From: Cucumis sativus
Taxonomy: Eukaryota > Streptophyta > Magnoliopsida > Cucurbitales > Cucurbitaceae
Assembly: GCF_000004075.3 (NCBI RefSeq)
Contig: NC_026655.2
Span: forward strand, 4,092,001-4,156,000
Direction of reading: 5' to 3'
DNA: 64,000 nt
A program made the translations under genes and the position numbers. A model generated the notes under the pieces. The model saw only the letters and a list, made by a program, of their open reading frames with translations, was not told the DNA's origin and did not search any database. Positions 49,200 to 61,179 of the stretch are shown here, piece by piece (position 1 is the first letter of the stretch; every line of letters begins with the position of its first letter).

Positions 49200-52100
49200 T
49201 TTAACCCTATTTAACTGTGTTCTCCGTTGCCGTTAGGGTTTCCATTTCCCTTCTGGGTGCGGCGGCACTGTCCGAAAAAACTCTCCTCTTTCCAGTTTCT
49301 TCATCTCCTTCATTTCTTCTTTCATCTCTCTCCTCTCTTTAGTCCTTCTTTGTTGATTTATTTTTTTACGATTTGATTAATCTCAGTCAGATTTTATAAG
49401 ATCCATCAAAGAAATGGGATCTTTAATCTGTAATTTTCCTTCAAGTGAAGATCATATCATAAAGTTATTTCCTTCTTTCTCGGCCTTTTTTTATACTAAA
49501 TTTCTATCTTCTTAAAGATATCTTAAGCTTATTTCAAGTTTAGGATTTTTAATTTATATATTTTGTTTTTTGTTTTTGTTTTTCTTCATATGAACATAGA
49601 TCTAGCTCTCTAGGGCTTCCTTTATATTCTTTTGCCTTTATCTCTTTTCTAAATTTCTAAGATTTCAAGAACAAAATTTCAGCTGATTTCCAATTTAATG
49701 GTTTTTTTTTTTTTTTTTTTTTCTGTTTATAATTTAAATGTTAGGAGAGTCTCAAGATGGTATCTTTCTATCTTTTGTTTCATGGGTTTTTAGTCTGCTG
49801 CTAGCTGTTTTTCTGGATTTATGTATAACATTAATTGATAGGAACCATAATTGGCATCTTCCTTTTTAGGGGTGGAATGTTGGATTTCCCATATTTTGTA
49901 TAGAAAAGAAACATTACTGTATATATTTTTCATCTTTTTTAGGATTTTTTTCCACCTGTTTCACTTCTTCGAGATCGAACGTTTTGGTCCCTTATTTCTA
50001 CATTTTATTGGTGTTTAAAATAAAATAAATAAAACTCAAATTGTTCAGCTACTTGTGAAGGGGATGGGTTTACTGCTAAAATGTTTCCTTTTCCTAAGAA
50101 ATAAATTGGAATTATCGATTCTCTCCCTCTTCAATTTACCCCAGTTTTTGGAGGGTAGAGTGCAGAAATCTTTCAAGAAAAATTAAGTGTAAAAAACTCA
50201 CTGGTTTTGGTTATGAATGGTGAACGAAGCAAATTAATTATGACTGATTTTGAGGAATTTCATTTCATTTTTTTGGAGGCAAGGAATTTAAAAGTTAGTA
50301 TTCAACAGATGGGGCAATTACTTCCCATAAATCAAAGGGAATAATGGAACCAAAAAGAGATGAATGTTACAGCATTATTGTGATCTGATGGACTAGCTGT
50401 TCTATCTAGCTAGGTTACACAAATCTATGCTTTTAACATTTATTATTAGACTAAAATAAGTAGTAAACTGAACTTTAATAAACATCCAAACCTAAAAATC
50501 CAATCACAATTTTGAAACTTTATTATTATTATTATTACTTTCAAATCATTCAGTCAAAATAATCTTCGATTGCGAGTTAGAATAACAATATTCTTTTGGA
50601 ACGATGATGATAGTGAATTTCGAAGCACTAGAGTGTAAGTGCTCTATAATTAATATATTTTGGTTGGATAGAGTATTTTTTATAACTCTAATAATCTGTC
50701 ATTTATTGTGTGATAATGTCATTCATCTTTTTGCTTAAAGAACCCTAGGAAGGATGAGGTACCTTTTTTATTTTCAATAATATATAAATTTATTTTTATC
50801 TTTTTCCAAGAGGGCACTCATTATGACAAGACAGATTTATACTTTTTATTGCTTTTCAAATGTCATGTTCTTGAATCCATTATATCCACAGCTAACCAAA
50901 GTTTAGAATCATTAGTAAGTTTAACACAGTTTAAATTCATTATAATTAGCATACATACATCAACTCCTAATTAACTGTACTTTTCTGAACAATAACGTTT
51001 CGTATTGGATATCGTGGTTGGGGTGTGCTTGATACATATGTGAAAATCACTGGTAAGTTCTTAACAATTTTAATTATTCATAACAATAAACACCAACTCC
51101 TAACTTTGTTTTTTATCTTTCTGAAAAGCTTTTCGTATTGGATATTGGTGGTGGGGTGTATAATTTGGTCTATATATATTTGAAAATTTTCTGATTTTCA
51201 ACTATAATCTTCTAGATTTTACTCATGATTAAGATTAACATGTTTGATGCCAAAAACAACAAAGCTCTATTAGTGTTTGTTGTTCGATTCCCATATATTG
51301 CAAAGAAAAAAAAGAGTAACTAATTCGAGGGATGTTTAGCACTTTGTCAAATTGAAAAGTTTCTCTTTACCACTTTTTCCCATATAAATTTGACAAACTT
51401 ATGGCTGAGAATGGATACTTCTCTGCTTTTATAGATAATATATAATATGTGGGTGGTAAGAACGATTTTTACCATGTTTATTTTGGTTGAAATTAAATTC
51501 TTGTAGTAGCAATTTTTTTTTTTTTAAAAAAAATTAAAACTTCTTTCATTTCAATTTGACAGGTTAGATTTGAGAGTCTAAAAGTTGATAAGAAAAACTA
51601 GTATTAGAAACATGTTTTTTTTAACTAGGTACTAGAAAAAGAGGAATCCATGAGATGTACTATTAACTAGATTGATCCATTCTTACTACTTTTGTCATGC
51701 CAATAAATAAAAATTTCAACTTTATTAAACGGGATTGTGGCTAATTTAGCAATTAAATTCAAAATAATTAAGTATATATCAACGTTTTAAAAAATTTACA
51801 AATATAGCAAAATTTGTCAATTCATGATAGAAGTCTATCACCGAAAGATTATGCTGTAAATATTGGTTTATTACTGATAGATCATACGAGTCTATCAAAG
51901 ATACAAATCTATCAATTATAGTTTTGTTATATTTGCATTTTTTTAAAAAACATTGCTATATCCTTAATTATTATTCTTCAAATTGCCATCAACTACAACC
52001 ATCCTTTATATATTTTGGTTTCATTACTTTTTACTTGAATTAGAATAATATATAGGTTAGGAATTAAAATGGATAGTTAGGATTATAAACATGGAGTAGA

Positions 52101-52945
52101 TTTATAAATAATAATAATAATATTAATAAATATTATTGTAAGAGTTGATGTTTTCAAAATTTTGAAGATTTTTTTTGCTCTTTGAAACAACAAATAAATT
52201 GCAATTTGATATGTTAGATTTGAGAGTCAACTTTTTTTTCTCCATTTTGAAATAAGCATGACATTGCTTAGCTCCATTATATCTTAAGTGTCTCCTTAAT
52301 TATTCATTAAAAAAATTGATTTAAATTGCAATTCTTAAAAAAAAAAAAACAATTTCGTAGTTCTTTTTGATATAAGGGATAGTAATTCAAATATTATTTT
52401 TCCGTTATTGAGTTCAACTGATGTAGTGAACAAAATCTCTTCTGGATAACATAATTGGTGTCTTATTCACTTAATTATGCTCAAATTACCATTAAATAGA
52501 CTATATATCATATGATCATAGGGTGTTAATCATATTATTTTTCACAATATCTGTGTTAGCACATGCAGGATCTCAGCAGCTCAACTTTGTTCTGAATGAT
52601 GCAACGAGAAACAAGGAAGATAGCTAACCAGAGCTTTGAATTTTAGGTAACTGTTTCTTACCCTCTTCCTATGAAATAGGTTGAAAACTCTTGAATATTG
52701 ATGAATGTTTCATTTTTTTATCAAGATAACTAACAAGGAGAGGGATTAGTAGGATGTTTTTTTGTTTTTTGTTTTCCTATTTTAGGAATGTTTTATGGGA
52801 TGGCATCGATGATCATATACAAGTTAGCATATTAATGTCACCTTTAATTGACCATTTCCGTTTAGGAGGGAGCTTAGAAGAGTTATTGAACCACTAAAAC
52901 AACTACTCATTTTTGTCGTCTCTAATTGGACCTCAAAGTCCAAAG
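49200..52945 (+). ncRNA. Candidate spliced transcript of unknown function
   Basis: 49200-49440 looks like a plant 5' leader: GC-richer, with GTTAGGGTTTCC, GGGTGCGGCGGCACTG and then a long pyrimidine tract. Downstream are two exon-like segments bounded by good splice signals: 52569-52646 (preceded by ATGCAG, followed by GTAACT) and 52866-52945 (preceded by CGTTTAG, followed by GTATGG). The first carries a 16-codon frame at 52596-52646, MMQRETRKIANQSFEF, ending at the exon edge. No longer coding frame exists nearby. No transcript evidence is available; it could be a lncRNA, a short-peptide gene or a relic. Confidence 0.3.
51731..52014. mobile_element. Second copy of the Mutator-like foldback MITE
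   Basis: Begins GGGATTGTGGCTAATTTAGC and follows the 31046 copy closely: AAAATAATTAAGTATAT, AAATATAGCAAAATTTGTCA, repeated TCTATCA blocks, then TTTTGTTATATTTGCA and TCCTTAATTATTATTCT. Flanks (TTTATTAAA and TTTATATAT) are only partly alike, so the target duplication is degraded. Confidence 0.85.
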
Positions 52946-55240
52946 GTATGGTTGACATTATACTTATGCCACTAAGATTAGTATACATGTGCGGGACAAT
53001 GACAACACTTTAGATATCTCTAATCTTATTTATTTATATATATATATATATATAGCATCGACCATTTGCTTAATCTACATGTATTAGGTTTAATAGCAAT
53101 GTGGAACGTAACTTTGGTTGCATTCCAATAATGCATATACTATATCAGTGGTATTTGACATAGGAATGGGTAATACTGTATAGTCTAACATGCATATCAT
53201 ACTCTAACATGATTTTTTAAAAATTGCTATTAAACCTAAAAGCTTAATCCATGGTAAGTTAGGGTTTAATTTATTTAATTAAGAAAAAAAGTGTTGAACG
53301 ATATACTGTGTGTAAAGATAATTTTATTGGGGAAGCTGACAGCTTTTTTTACAAAGATTCTTGGTACTAATAGGAAGACAGAATTATAGTTAAAACAGTG
53401 AGCATATAGAGAAGTTTGAGTTGCCAAGTTGTTGGGTCAATTGTGGAAAATTGATGAGGAATTTTAATTTGGTTTGTTGAGATAAAGCTAAGGGAAGACA
53501 GTAAAGCTAGGTGTATTTCAGACATTGGGATAACATTTGATTTGAAAAAGACACTCAAAGGTAAGTGATGAACCCAAAGATTGTTGAGAAAAACTGGGAT
53601 CGCATTTCCTTTGACATGACAACAACATATTAAGCTTTGTACTTCTTAAAGTCAATTCCACTACAATTACAAATCACTCACCCAAATACCTATACACACC
53701 AAAATTTTAACCCACAATTATCAAAACAATATTAGTGCAGTAAACTTAATTAGATGCATTAATAGTGTTATTAAATTTTAAACAGATATAATAATATGGT
53801 CATATTTGGACTATCCACGTGCAATTGCAATAAATTTACTTAATTAACAAAATGGGCTTAAATAAAAAGTCCAAAACAAAAGCTGAAACACAATCTCTAT
53901 ATATAACTTCAGTTTTGAGGGTATTCCCCTCGACTCCCACCACACAACACATTCAGTACCACATTTTAACATATATTCCATTAATTGTGTACAATAGTTT
54001 TTTGGAATTTTGTAGTTGGTTTTTGTTTGTATGTAATTCTTACATATATAATTAATATGTTTATCTCACACAGAATATGAACTCATACTTTCTAAAGTCA
54101 TTATATACTTTTATTTTTAGAGAAAGGGATACTTTATGAGAAACACATACGGAAAAAAAAACACCAAAATATTATTACAAAAGAACAATTTGAACAACCT
54201 AATTACGTTTTTTTTTTTTTTTAAATATTGTATTCACATAGTTAGAGGAATATATCAACAAGTGCATGCACTGAGACAATTCAATTAGGATTGACACCCA
54301 CGCCCCATCACGGTCCAAGACCAAAAGATTCAATCAACACAAAACTATATATATAACTATGTTTCTATAACTCATGAATCTCGATCTAATGAACAATACA
54401 CATGAATTATTCCTAAAATTATGAAAACTATGAACTGATGTTTCCCTAAATTTGATTGCCTATGACATGACTTAGTGGTTATATATGTTTTAAAAGGTAA
54501 TGGAAGAACTTTTATTGTTAAACATTACCCATCATTCATTCTTCGAAAATTTGTGTCATTAATTAGAGTACTCTAAGAAGATTGGCATCATCCACATTGT
54601 GAGAAAGTGGATAATGCGAAAATTTATCTCTTGTGTCTATTCCATCGATCACTTCCTAAAAGGTATCCTCTAAATCTCTCATTACTGGCTTCAATGTAAT
54701 CCACATACTATAACATCATCATGCATATACTTTCGAGGGAAATAATAAAAACATGATCCTTTTGGGATAAAAGGAATTATGGATAAGAAAAAAAAGAGGA
54801 AGAAACACAATAGTAATTCCAATAATATAATGAGTTTTAAATTTAAATCTCTAAATGTTTTCAAGCCTTTTCTATTCCTTAATTAGACATCAACTTCTTA
54901 ACATAGGTTCTTCAAGAAATATCTACAAAAGTCAAGAAGATCATGTGCATGAAGAGAGAATTATAGAAAAAATTTGCACAATTTGTGTTGTTAATTGAAA
55001 GCACATGCAAATATATTGAGAAATGTTTCTATGTTTTACATTAATTTCAAACAGAAAGTGAAGAACAACAACAAGACACTCGACATGAAATTATGAGAAT
55101 AATAACAATGGTAATATAACAATATTTGTCTTTCCAACTTGATATACTTCCTAGCTAGGTTAATTCCCTTGAGAAAATTAAGAATCAAAATCCCATGTTG
55201 TTGAGACTTGTAGCATGCTTGCAACCAACCCATATACCTT

Positions 55241-56476
55241 TTATCCAAAGATATCAGAGTCTTCAAATTCATGCTACAAAAAGAAAAAAAAGTTGAATGG
55301 GTTTGATCAGAATCATAAAATTTATATCCATGCACTTCATTTTTGTCCTAGATACATATTTTTTTCAGACTTGACTGTTTGATTAAGATTAAAGAGGAAA
55401 AATAATAGTAAATTAACTTCAAAACTCACCTGTTGATGCAGAAAATTGAAAGTTGAATCATCAGATGGGCTCCACTTTGGCAAAATAACATCAAAAGAAG
55501 AAAAAATTTGGTGGAATTGAGAATCAAACTGGGAAGTGATTGGATTATTATTATTATTGTAGCTTTGATGAGTAGTAGTACCAGCTGATTCCTCTCCACC
55601 AGTAGTTTCAAAAGGACTGCTCCAAGAAGAAGATGAATTAATGTTGGTAAAATTTGGTTGATGATCATCTGAACAACAAGCTGAATCCCTAATAAACATC
55701 TGACTTTTCAGCTTCTCCAAAGTTCTTGCTCTTGCTCTTTCTCTTGCCTTTTCTCTCAATTCTTTGGCCATGGTTTTTCTAATTGGCAGTTGTTTGGCTC
55801 TCATAATCTTCTTCTTCTTGATCTTCTTCTTACTAATTTTGATATTATTATCTTTGGTATTCAAATTTTGATCACCAATAATTACTCCAACTTCATTATC
55901 AAGCTCTGAAGAATTGGAATAATTAGAAGAAGAATTACTGATCGTGAAACAATTATGGTTTTTTTTCTCTGTAGCAAGTTTCAAAATTTCAGGCTTGGCT
56001 TGAATCAACAACCATTCAACTGTTTTGCTACCTTTATCAACACCCAACATGTCTTGTAATCCAAAGAATTGCTTAGCCACCGGTAAAGAAAGCCTCATTC
56101 TTCTATCTCTTACCCCTTTTGCTGTTGTGATTTTGCTATGTCTATCTTTTTTTGACAATCTTTTTCTTTGTGGGACTTTCTTCATCATCTTCTTCATCTT
56201 TTGATCTGAATTCATCACCACCATGCTCATGTTGTCAATAGGAGGGCTATTACAAGTGGAAATAATAGGAGGAGGATTATTATTATAATTTTGAGAAGAA
56301 TTAGAGGGAGAATTAGTAGTGAAATTGAGATCACGATCATCATCAACTTCAAAAGGAGAAGGAAAGGGGAAGAAAGAGATGGGAAGATGGAATGAATGGT
56401 CAAGATCATGAGACAAATTACCAAATGGGTCATGGACATTTTTGGTATTACCACTACTATTTGTGGAGAAGAACAT
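55241..56476 (-). CDS. TCP transcription factor, class II CYC/TB1 type (BRC1-like)
   Basis: Two exons, 56476-55430 and 55273-55241, join in frame to 359 residues. The TCP domain spans about 108-166, with basic part [20 protein letters not shown] and helix-loop-helix [14 protein letters not shown] and [14 protein letters not shown] basic R domain ([14 protein letters not shown], about 237-250) marks the CYC/TB1 branch and separates it from CIN-type TCPs. The N terminus and the region after the R domain are Ser/Asn-rich with poly-Asn. The last exon is tiny, only 33 bases, encoding [10 protein letters not shown] and the stop. Family role: nuclear DNA-binding repressors of growth; BRC1/TB1 members restrain axillary buds and CYC members shape flowers. 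The cucumber tendril TCP is described as having a CNNFYFP C-terminal motif, which is not seen here. An upstream in-frame ATG at 56599 was rejected because the family start MFFSTN fits better. Confidence 0.92.
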
Positions 56477-58804
56477 GTTCCTTTTTTTTTTTTTTTTGGG
56501 AGAAAAATTGTGGACAAAAAGACCTAGATTTGATGATGGAAATGGCTTGAATTTGATGACAAGTGCAAAACTTTGAAGATGAATAAAAGAAATCTTCACA
56601 TCCTTTTCAAATTCCTCTCTTTTTTTGCAGTAATTTTTTGAGGTGTTGAGAGTGAAATAAAACCAACTACAACAATAATGATAATATATAATAAATTCAC
56701 TTTTTTTTTAATGGGGAATTGAAGGACAAGCTATAAGTAGAGTTTGAGAAAGACAGCACAGTGGAGATTACTGTATATAGACTGGAAGGAGCTGAATTAG
56801 AAAGAGACAGACAGAGAAAATTAGAAGTTTGAACCAAAAAAGAAAAAAGAATGGATGAGTTTTGTAAAGAAAGACAGAAAATGTAGAGGAGGAGGCTGAA
56901 TTTATTTAATGTGTAAAGAAAGACAAAGGAAAAGGATCCATCTCTTTCTAAAGCTCTTTCCTTTTGAGCTAAAAGTTTGCATCTTTAGAGTGATATATAT
57001 TATGGGAAGTTATATGTGAGTTGAGTAGTGAGTGGGGTTGTTGAAAAAAAAAATACAAATACATGCTATTTAATTATATAATAATAAACAAAAGAAAAAT
57101 TAGGCTTTTTTTTTTTTTTTTTATCCCACCAAACATATTTCTTCTCAAATCCTCTCAATTACGAGGACACCTTATTTATGCTCGGTTGTGAAGAGAATGT
57201 TAAAAATATGTCAACATATTTAAGATGTTTCGGTGTACATGCATGCATTGATCCCTTCTTTTTCTCTAATTTCTTGTTTAAAATCCTTCCGTGACTTCTT
57301 TTAGGTTTGATTAGGGTTTAGGTTGAGTAATTATTAACATTCATTACTACTTGTGGTAGTTTAAATTGACAAAACCTACAATCAATTTAATCAACGTGAC
57401 TTGTTTAATTTTGTTAGAATGATACGTTGTTTAAGATTGATTTTAATCACCAATTTGAGTTACGCATTTAGATCAAATTTATGTCTTTAAATTTGTTCGT
57501 ATATCCAATCTTGTTGGGTATAAATGAATGGTCAACCAAAACAACAAAACAGTTAGTTGGATATTGTTCTTTAATTTGATTCCAATTAATTCATTTTTTT
57601 ATTAACTTCTGAATGGTTACCATCTTCAATATTAAGAGAAGCCTACATCTAGTTCTGTTTATATAACCACTAAGGGTAATTTTTTAACTTAAAAGTAAGC
57701 ACACTCTACAAGATCTAGGCAAGATTCTAGGTAGCTAATAAAGATCTCCTCTCTTTGAAAATAACCTTTGAATTTATAAATTATATATAGCCTAAAGCTA
57801 AAAAGCCTAGATTTGTATAGCCATCCATCTACTTAAAGATCACTTAAATAAACCACATGCAAAGCCTAATAAATTGAACTTAAACACACACCCATTTGAT
57901 AAATTAAATGAAGTTTTATACCTTATAAACGGATCATAGTACGTCTAGCAACCACAAATTAAAGTGATATACAAATACATATATTATGTAAGTAAACTGA
58001 AGAATCCATAGTAGAGTACTGAAGGGAACTTTGGGGTTAACTAATCCATGATTTCATGAGTATAGATTCACTTATATATTTAGTTATGATGATGGGGTGC
58101 GGTGGGATAAAGTTGGGAACCGAGAGATCCACGTGGCCATGTCTAAGATTTTTAAGTGAAAGGACAATTATTTGACTCAAAGGGGCACGCTAGTGGTAGA
58201 GAGAAAGGGAAGATGAAAATGGGGGAATATATATGTACATTATTTTTGACTGTTTTTGTGTGTGTGTGTGTGTGTTTGTGTATGTGAGGTTAGCCAATGT
58301 CACTTTCTACAAAAAGGAGAAACACCTTCTTCTTTTTTTTTTCTCTCTCTCTCTCATCTTCACCCTTATGTGTCCATCAATCAAATTCACCATAGGAGGA
58401 GAAGAGAATCTTGTTGTTATTGGCCTTTCCCTCCATGCGTGCTTATCTCTTTCTTTTCTCCTTTCTTTCTCTTTCATTGACAAGAAATTAAAAGAAAGCA
58501 AATATTCTTTTTTTCGGTTTCTAGGTTTAATTTAGAGTTTAGTTTCTATTTCATCTCTTAGTTTGGATATATATTTGTGGGTATGCGTGTTACTTTTTAG
58601 TCTTTAGTTTTGAGTTTTATTTTAATTCATTCCTTATCGATTTTATAATATATGTTTCAAGTTTATGTCCTTAAGAGATTGATTTTAGTTTTGTTTCGAT
58701 TTGATCTATAGGTTTTAATTTCAAATTATATATTTTTTGCATTGATTTTTTTTTTTTTTTTTGCTAGATACTCTATTTTTTTAAAAAAATATAATACTAG
58801 AGAT

Positions 58805-58885
58805 CGATGGATCAATAGACCTATACCTAAATATCTTGACTAGGTTGATATATGGATGTATGACATCCTCCCATATCATATCATA
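58805..58885. repeat. Dispersed repeat, copy 1
   Basis: GATCAATAGACCTATACC followed by AATATCTTGACTAGGTTGAT and GACATCCTCCCATA. Related copies lie at 60771-60840, 61009-61060 and 63866-63935, all with an (A)TCTCAACTAGGTTGACATAT-like core. Confidence 0.55.
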
Positions 58886-59315
58886 TGCTCAAAGTGATGC
58901 ATTGATTACTTTGTGTTTTTGGTGTTAATGTCTATAATTAATTTAAACAAATTTAAAAATTATAATAAATTTAAGTTTCTATGTTTTTCATCCTTATTAG
59001 TTTGTCATTTTTTATCGTAAATATTTCGTCATTTTTTTCTATTTTTGACCATTTTCTTTAATTAAAATTAAAATTGAAATTTTGCTTTTTAATAATTTTA
59101 AATTTTAAAATCAATTAATAAAAGGTCAAATTCCAAAAAACAAAACAGAATGTCAAACACTTAAAATAAGTATTTAGTAATAAAATCAAGGTTAATTGAA
59201 AGTTTAAATTTTGAAACTTAAAATTTTGGTTTTAAAAAACAAAACTCAAATATAAAATTGTAGCTAATTAAACCTAGCAACAATTTTTTATAACAAAATA
59301 CGCAAAATAGAGGAA

Positions 59316-59575
59316 TGAGATAATTGTAAATATAACAATTAGATTCAAAATAATTAAGTATATAACAACATTTTTAAAAAATTACAAATATAACAAAATC
59401 TGTCAAAATCTGTCAAAATCTATCGATGATAAGAGACTATCAATGATAGACCATACAAATATTGGTTATAACCGACGATAATTCATAAGAGTGTGATAGA
59501 CTTTTCTATGTTTGCAATTTTTTAAAAATATGGTTAGGTACTTAATAATTATTCTAAAAATTTCTAATTATTATA
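59316..59575. mobile_element. Third, degraded copy of the foldback MITE
   Basis: TAATTGTAAATATAACAATT, then AGATTCAAAATAATTAAGTA and AAATTACAAATATAACAAAA align with the 31046 copy. The centre keeps TCTATC/GATAGA palindromes, and the right arm ends near TAATTATTCTAAAAATT. Termini and target duplication are not recognisable. Confidence 0.75.
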
Positions 59576-60770
59576 ATTATATGATTGAGACTTAAAATTT
59601 TTCTCCACTCTCACCATATTCGATGCATCCTGAAAGAGATTCATTATATAATCAAATCCAAAACCTAAAAGTGTAGCATTTTGAAATTTAAAGGCCAAAC
59701 GAAAGCTAAACAAAAACGATCGTAACCAAACAGATATTTTGTTATATATAAAAATATATATAAACATAAAAACAGTTCCTTTGTACTTTGAGCACTGTTC
59801 ATGCAAAGACCTTCTGAAACCCTAGCCAATCACCAACTACCATAACCACACAAAACCATCTCATCTTTCTTCATAAAAAGAAAAAAAAATATGTAGAATG
59901 GCAATATTCCTATCATCAATCAAAACCCTCTCTCTCTCTCTCTTCTTTTCCATGGCTTCCTCTAAAACTAAAAAAAAAAAAAACAATAATCTATTTTTCC
60001 ATTTTTACATGCCGTCCTCTCTCCCCTTTCCCCACCCACTTATTTTTTCATTTTATTTTTCTGTTTGTGTGTACTAATAAGCTAGAGATGAAATTGACTG
60101 CTTTGTACTGTCATAATTATAAAAGGACCACACAAGCTGATAATGCAAAGCTAGCTGTTTTTTATGTTGTGTTCTTTTTTTTCTAAGGGGTTACTTTCTT
60201 AAAGGATAAACTGCTAAAAAAGATAAGGGTGGCAAGAGCTGAATAATGTACAAATTTGGTGTGATAGTGGGCACGTTTTAATTATATCAAGGTATCAGAT
60301 TCATACACATATATATCAGATGTAACCCTAGAAATTAAACATCTAATATCATTACATTTTATGTACTTTCTTAACCCCCTGTTTAGTTCTCAGCTTTTTA
60401 GTGTGTGAGAGCAATTATATATTATGTTGTTGTTCAAACCCATGATAAGTTTTTTGTTGCCTATGATCGATTGGTTTGTATATTGTGTAGTACTCTGTAA
60501 CCATGGCCAATTTCAATATTTGTAATCATCATTGATTCTAGCTATAAGGAATAATATGGTAAACACTATTGTATTCAGTTTTTTTAAGAATCTTGTGTGT
60601 GTGTGTGTTACTCTTGAGCATCTTATACATGTAATATTCTTGCAGAATGAGAAAGTACTATGTTAGTCCAATCATTTTTACTTTTTAATCACTATATCAA
60701 TATGTTTGAGGCTATGCCAAAAATGTTCGAGGGTGTGTCAAAAGTATATATGTCTGATGCGATTGGGGAT

Positions 60771-61060
60771 TATTGGATTAGAAGGTGAATCAATGTATCT
60801 CAACTAGCTAGGTTGACATATCCATAATATCCTCGATTATTATGTGCTCTAGACTCGGATATAGGTTTGTTAATAAAGTTTTAAAAGAAAATAAAAATAG
60901 GTTAGGTTGTTGGGGTCATCTAAAAAATATAAATTGATTTATATATATAATATAAACATCAACTATAAACATTAGGATATCTTCATTGATAAAGGTTGGG
61001 TAAAAGTTGATCGGAGAAGCTCAAGTAGGTTAACATATCTATAGTACTTTCATCACACCG
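60771..61060. repeat. Dispersed repeat, copies 2 and 3
   Basis: 60781-60840 contains TCTCAACTAGCTAGGTTGAC and ATATCCATAATATCCTCG. 61009-61060 contains AGCTCAAGTAGGTTAACATA and TCTATAGTACTTTCATC. Both share the core of the copies at 58805 and 63866. Confidence 0.5.
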
Positions 61061-61105
61061 AAAAAAATAGGCTCGAAAAGTCATCCAATTTTTTGACAAA
61101 AATAT

Positions 61106-61179
61106 TGGCCCATGCAGGTCTCGAACCTGCGACCTTCGCGTTATTAGCACGACGCTCTAACCAACTGAGCTAATAGGCC
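61106..61179 (-). tRNA. tRNA-Ile (anticodon AAU)
   Basis: Seventy-four bases fold as a full cloverleaf on the minus strand. The acceptor GGCCTAT pairs with ATGGGCC (one G-T wobble), with A as discriminator. The D arm contains box A, TAGCTCAGTTGG. The anticodon loop is CTAATAA with AAT in the centre. The T arm contains box B, GGTTCGAGACC. A T5 terminator follows within about five bases of the 3' end. All conserved positions look intact, so this is probably a working nuclear Pol III gene that decodes AUU and AUC isoleucine codons once A34 is changed to inosine. Confidence 0.95.

Larger units (their letters stand above)
42577..55240. other. 12.7-kb gene-poor region
   Basis: This lies between the TAF2 stop and the stop of the TCP gene. 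The TAF2 3' UTR probably ends before 43000. The rest is AT-rich, with homopolymer T runs (48445-48463 and 49702-49722). It holds a MITE relative at 51731 and a possible spliced transcript at 49.2-52.9 kb, both listed separately. The open frames at 46730, 47370 and 45136 (minus) have no recognisable domain and composition like spacer DNA. Confidence 0.5.
56477..61105. other. TCP promoter side and gene-free spacer
   Basis: About 4.6 kb. The first few hundred bases should be the TCP 5' UTR and promoter, with T/A homopolymers (near 56481, 56701 and 57106). A G-box-like CCACGTGG lies at 58129-58136. A TG microsatellite, a MITE relative (59316) and two dispersed-repeat copies (58805 and 60771) are present. 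No coding gene is seen. Confidence 0.5.

Noticed and set aside
53590-53620. Resemblance to miR393 (GGGATCGCATT)
   Set aside because: Only 11 bases match and no complementary arm was seen nearby.
58256-58480. Frame beginning with alternating Cys-Val
   Set aside because: It is a translation of the TG microsatellite.
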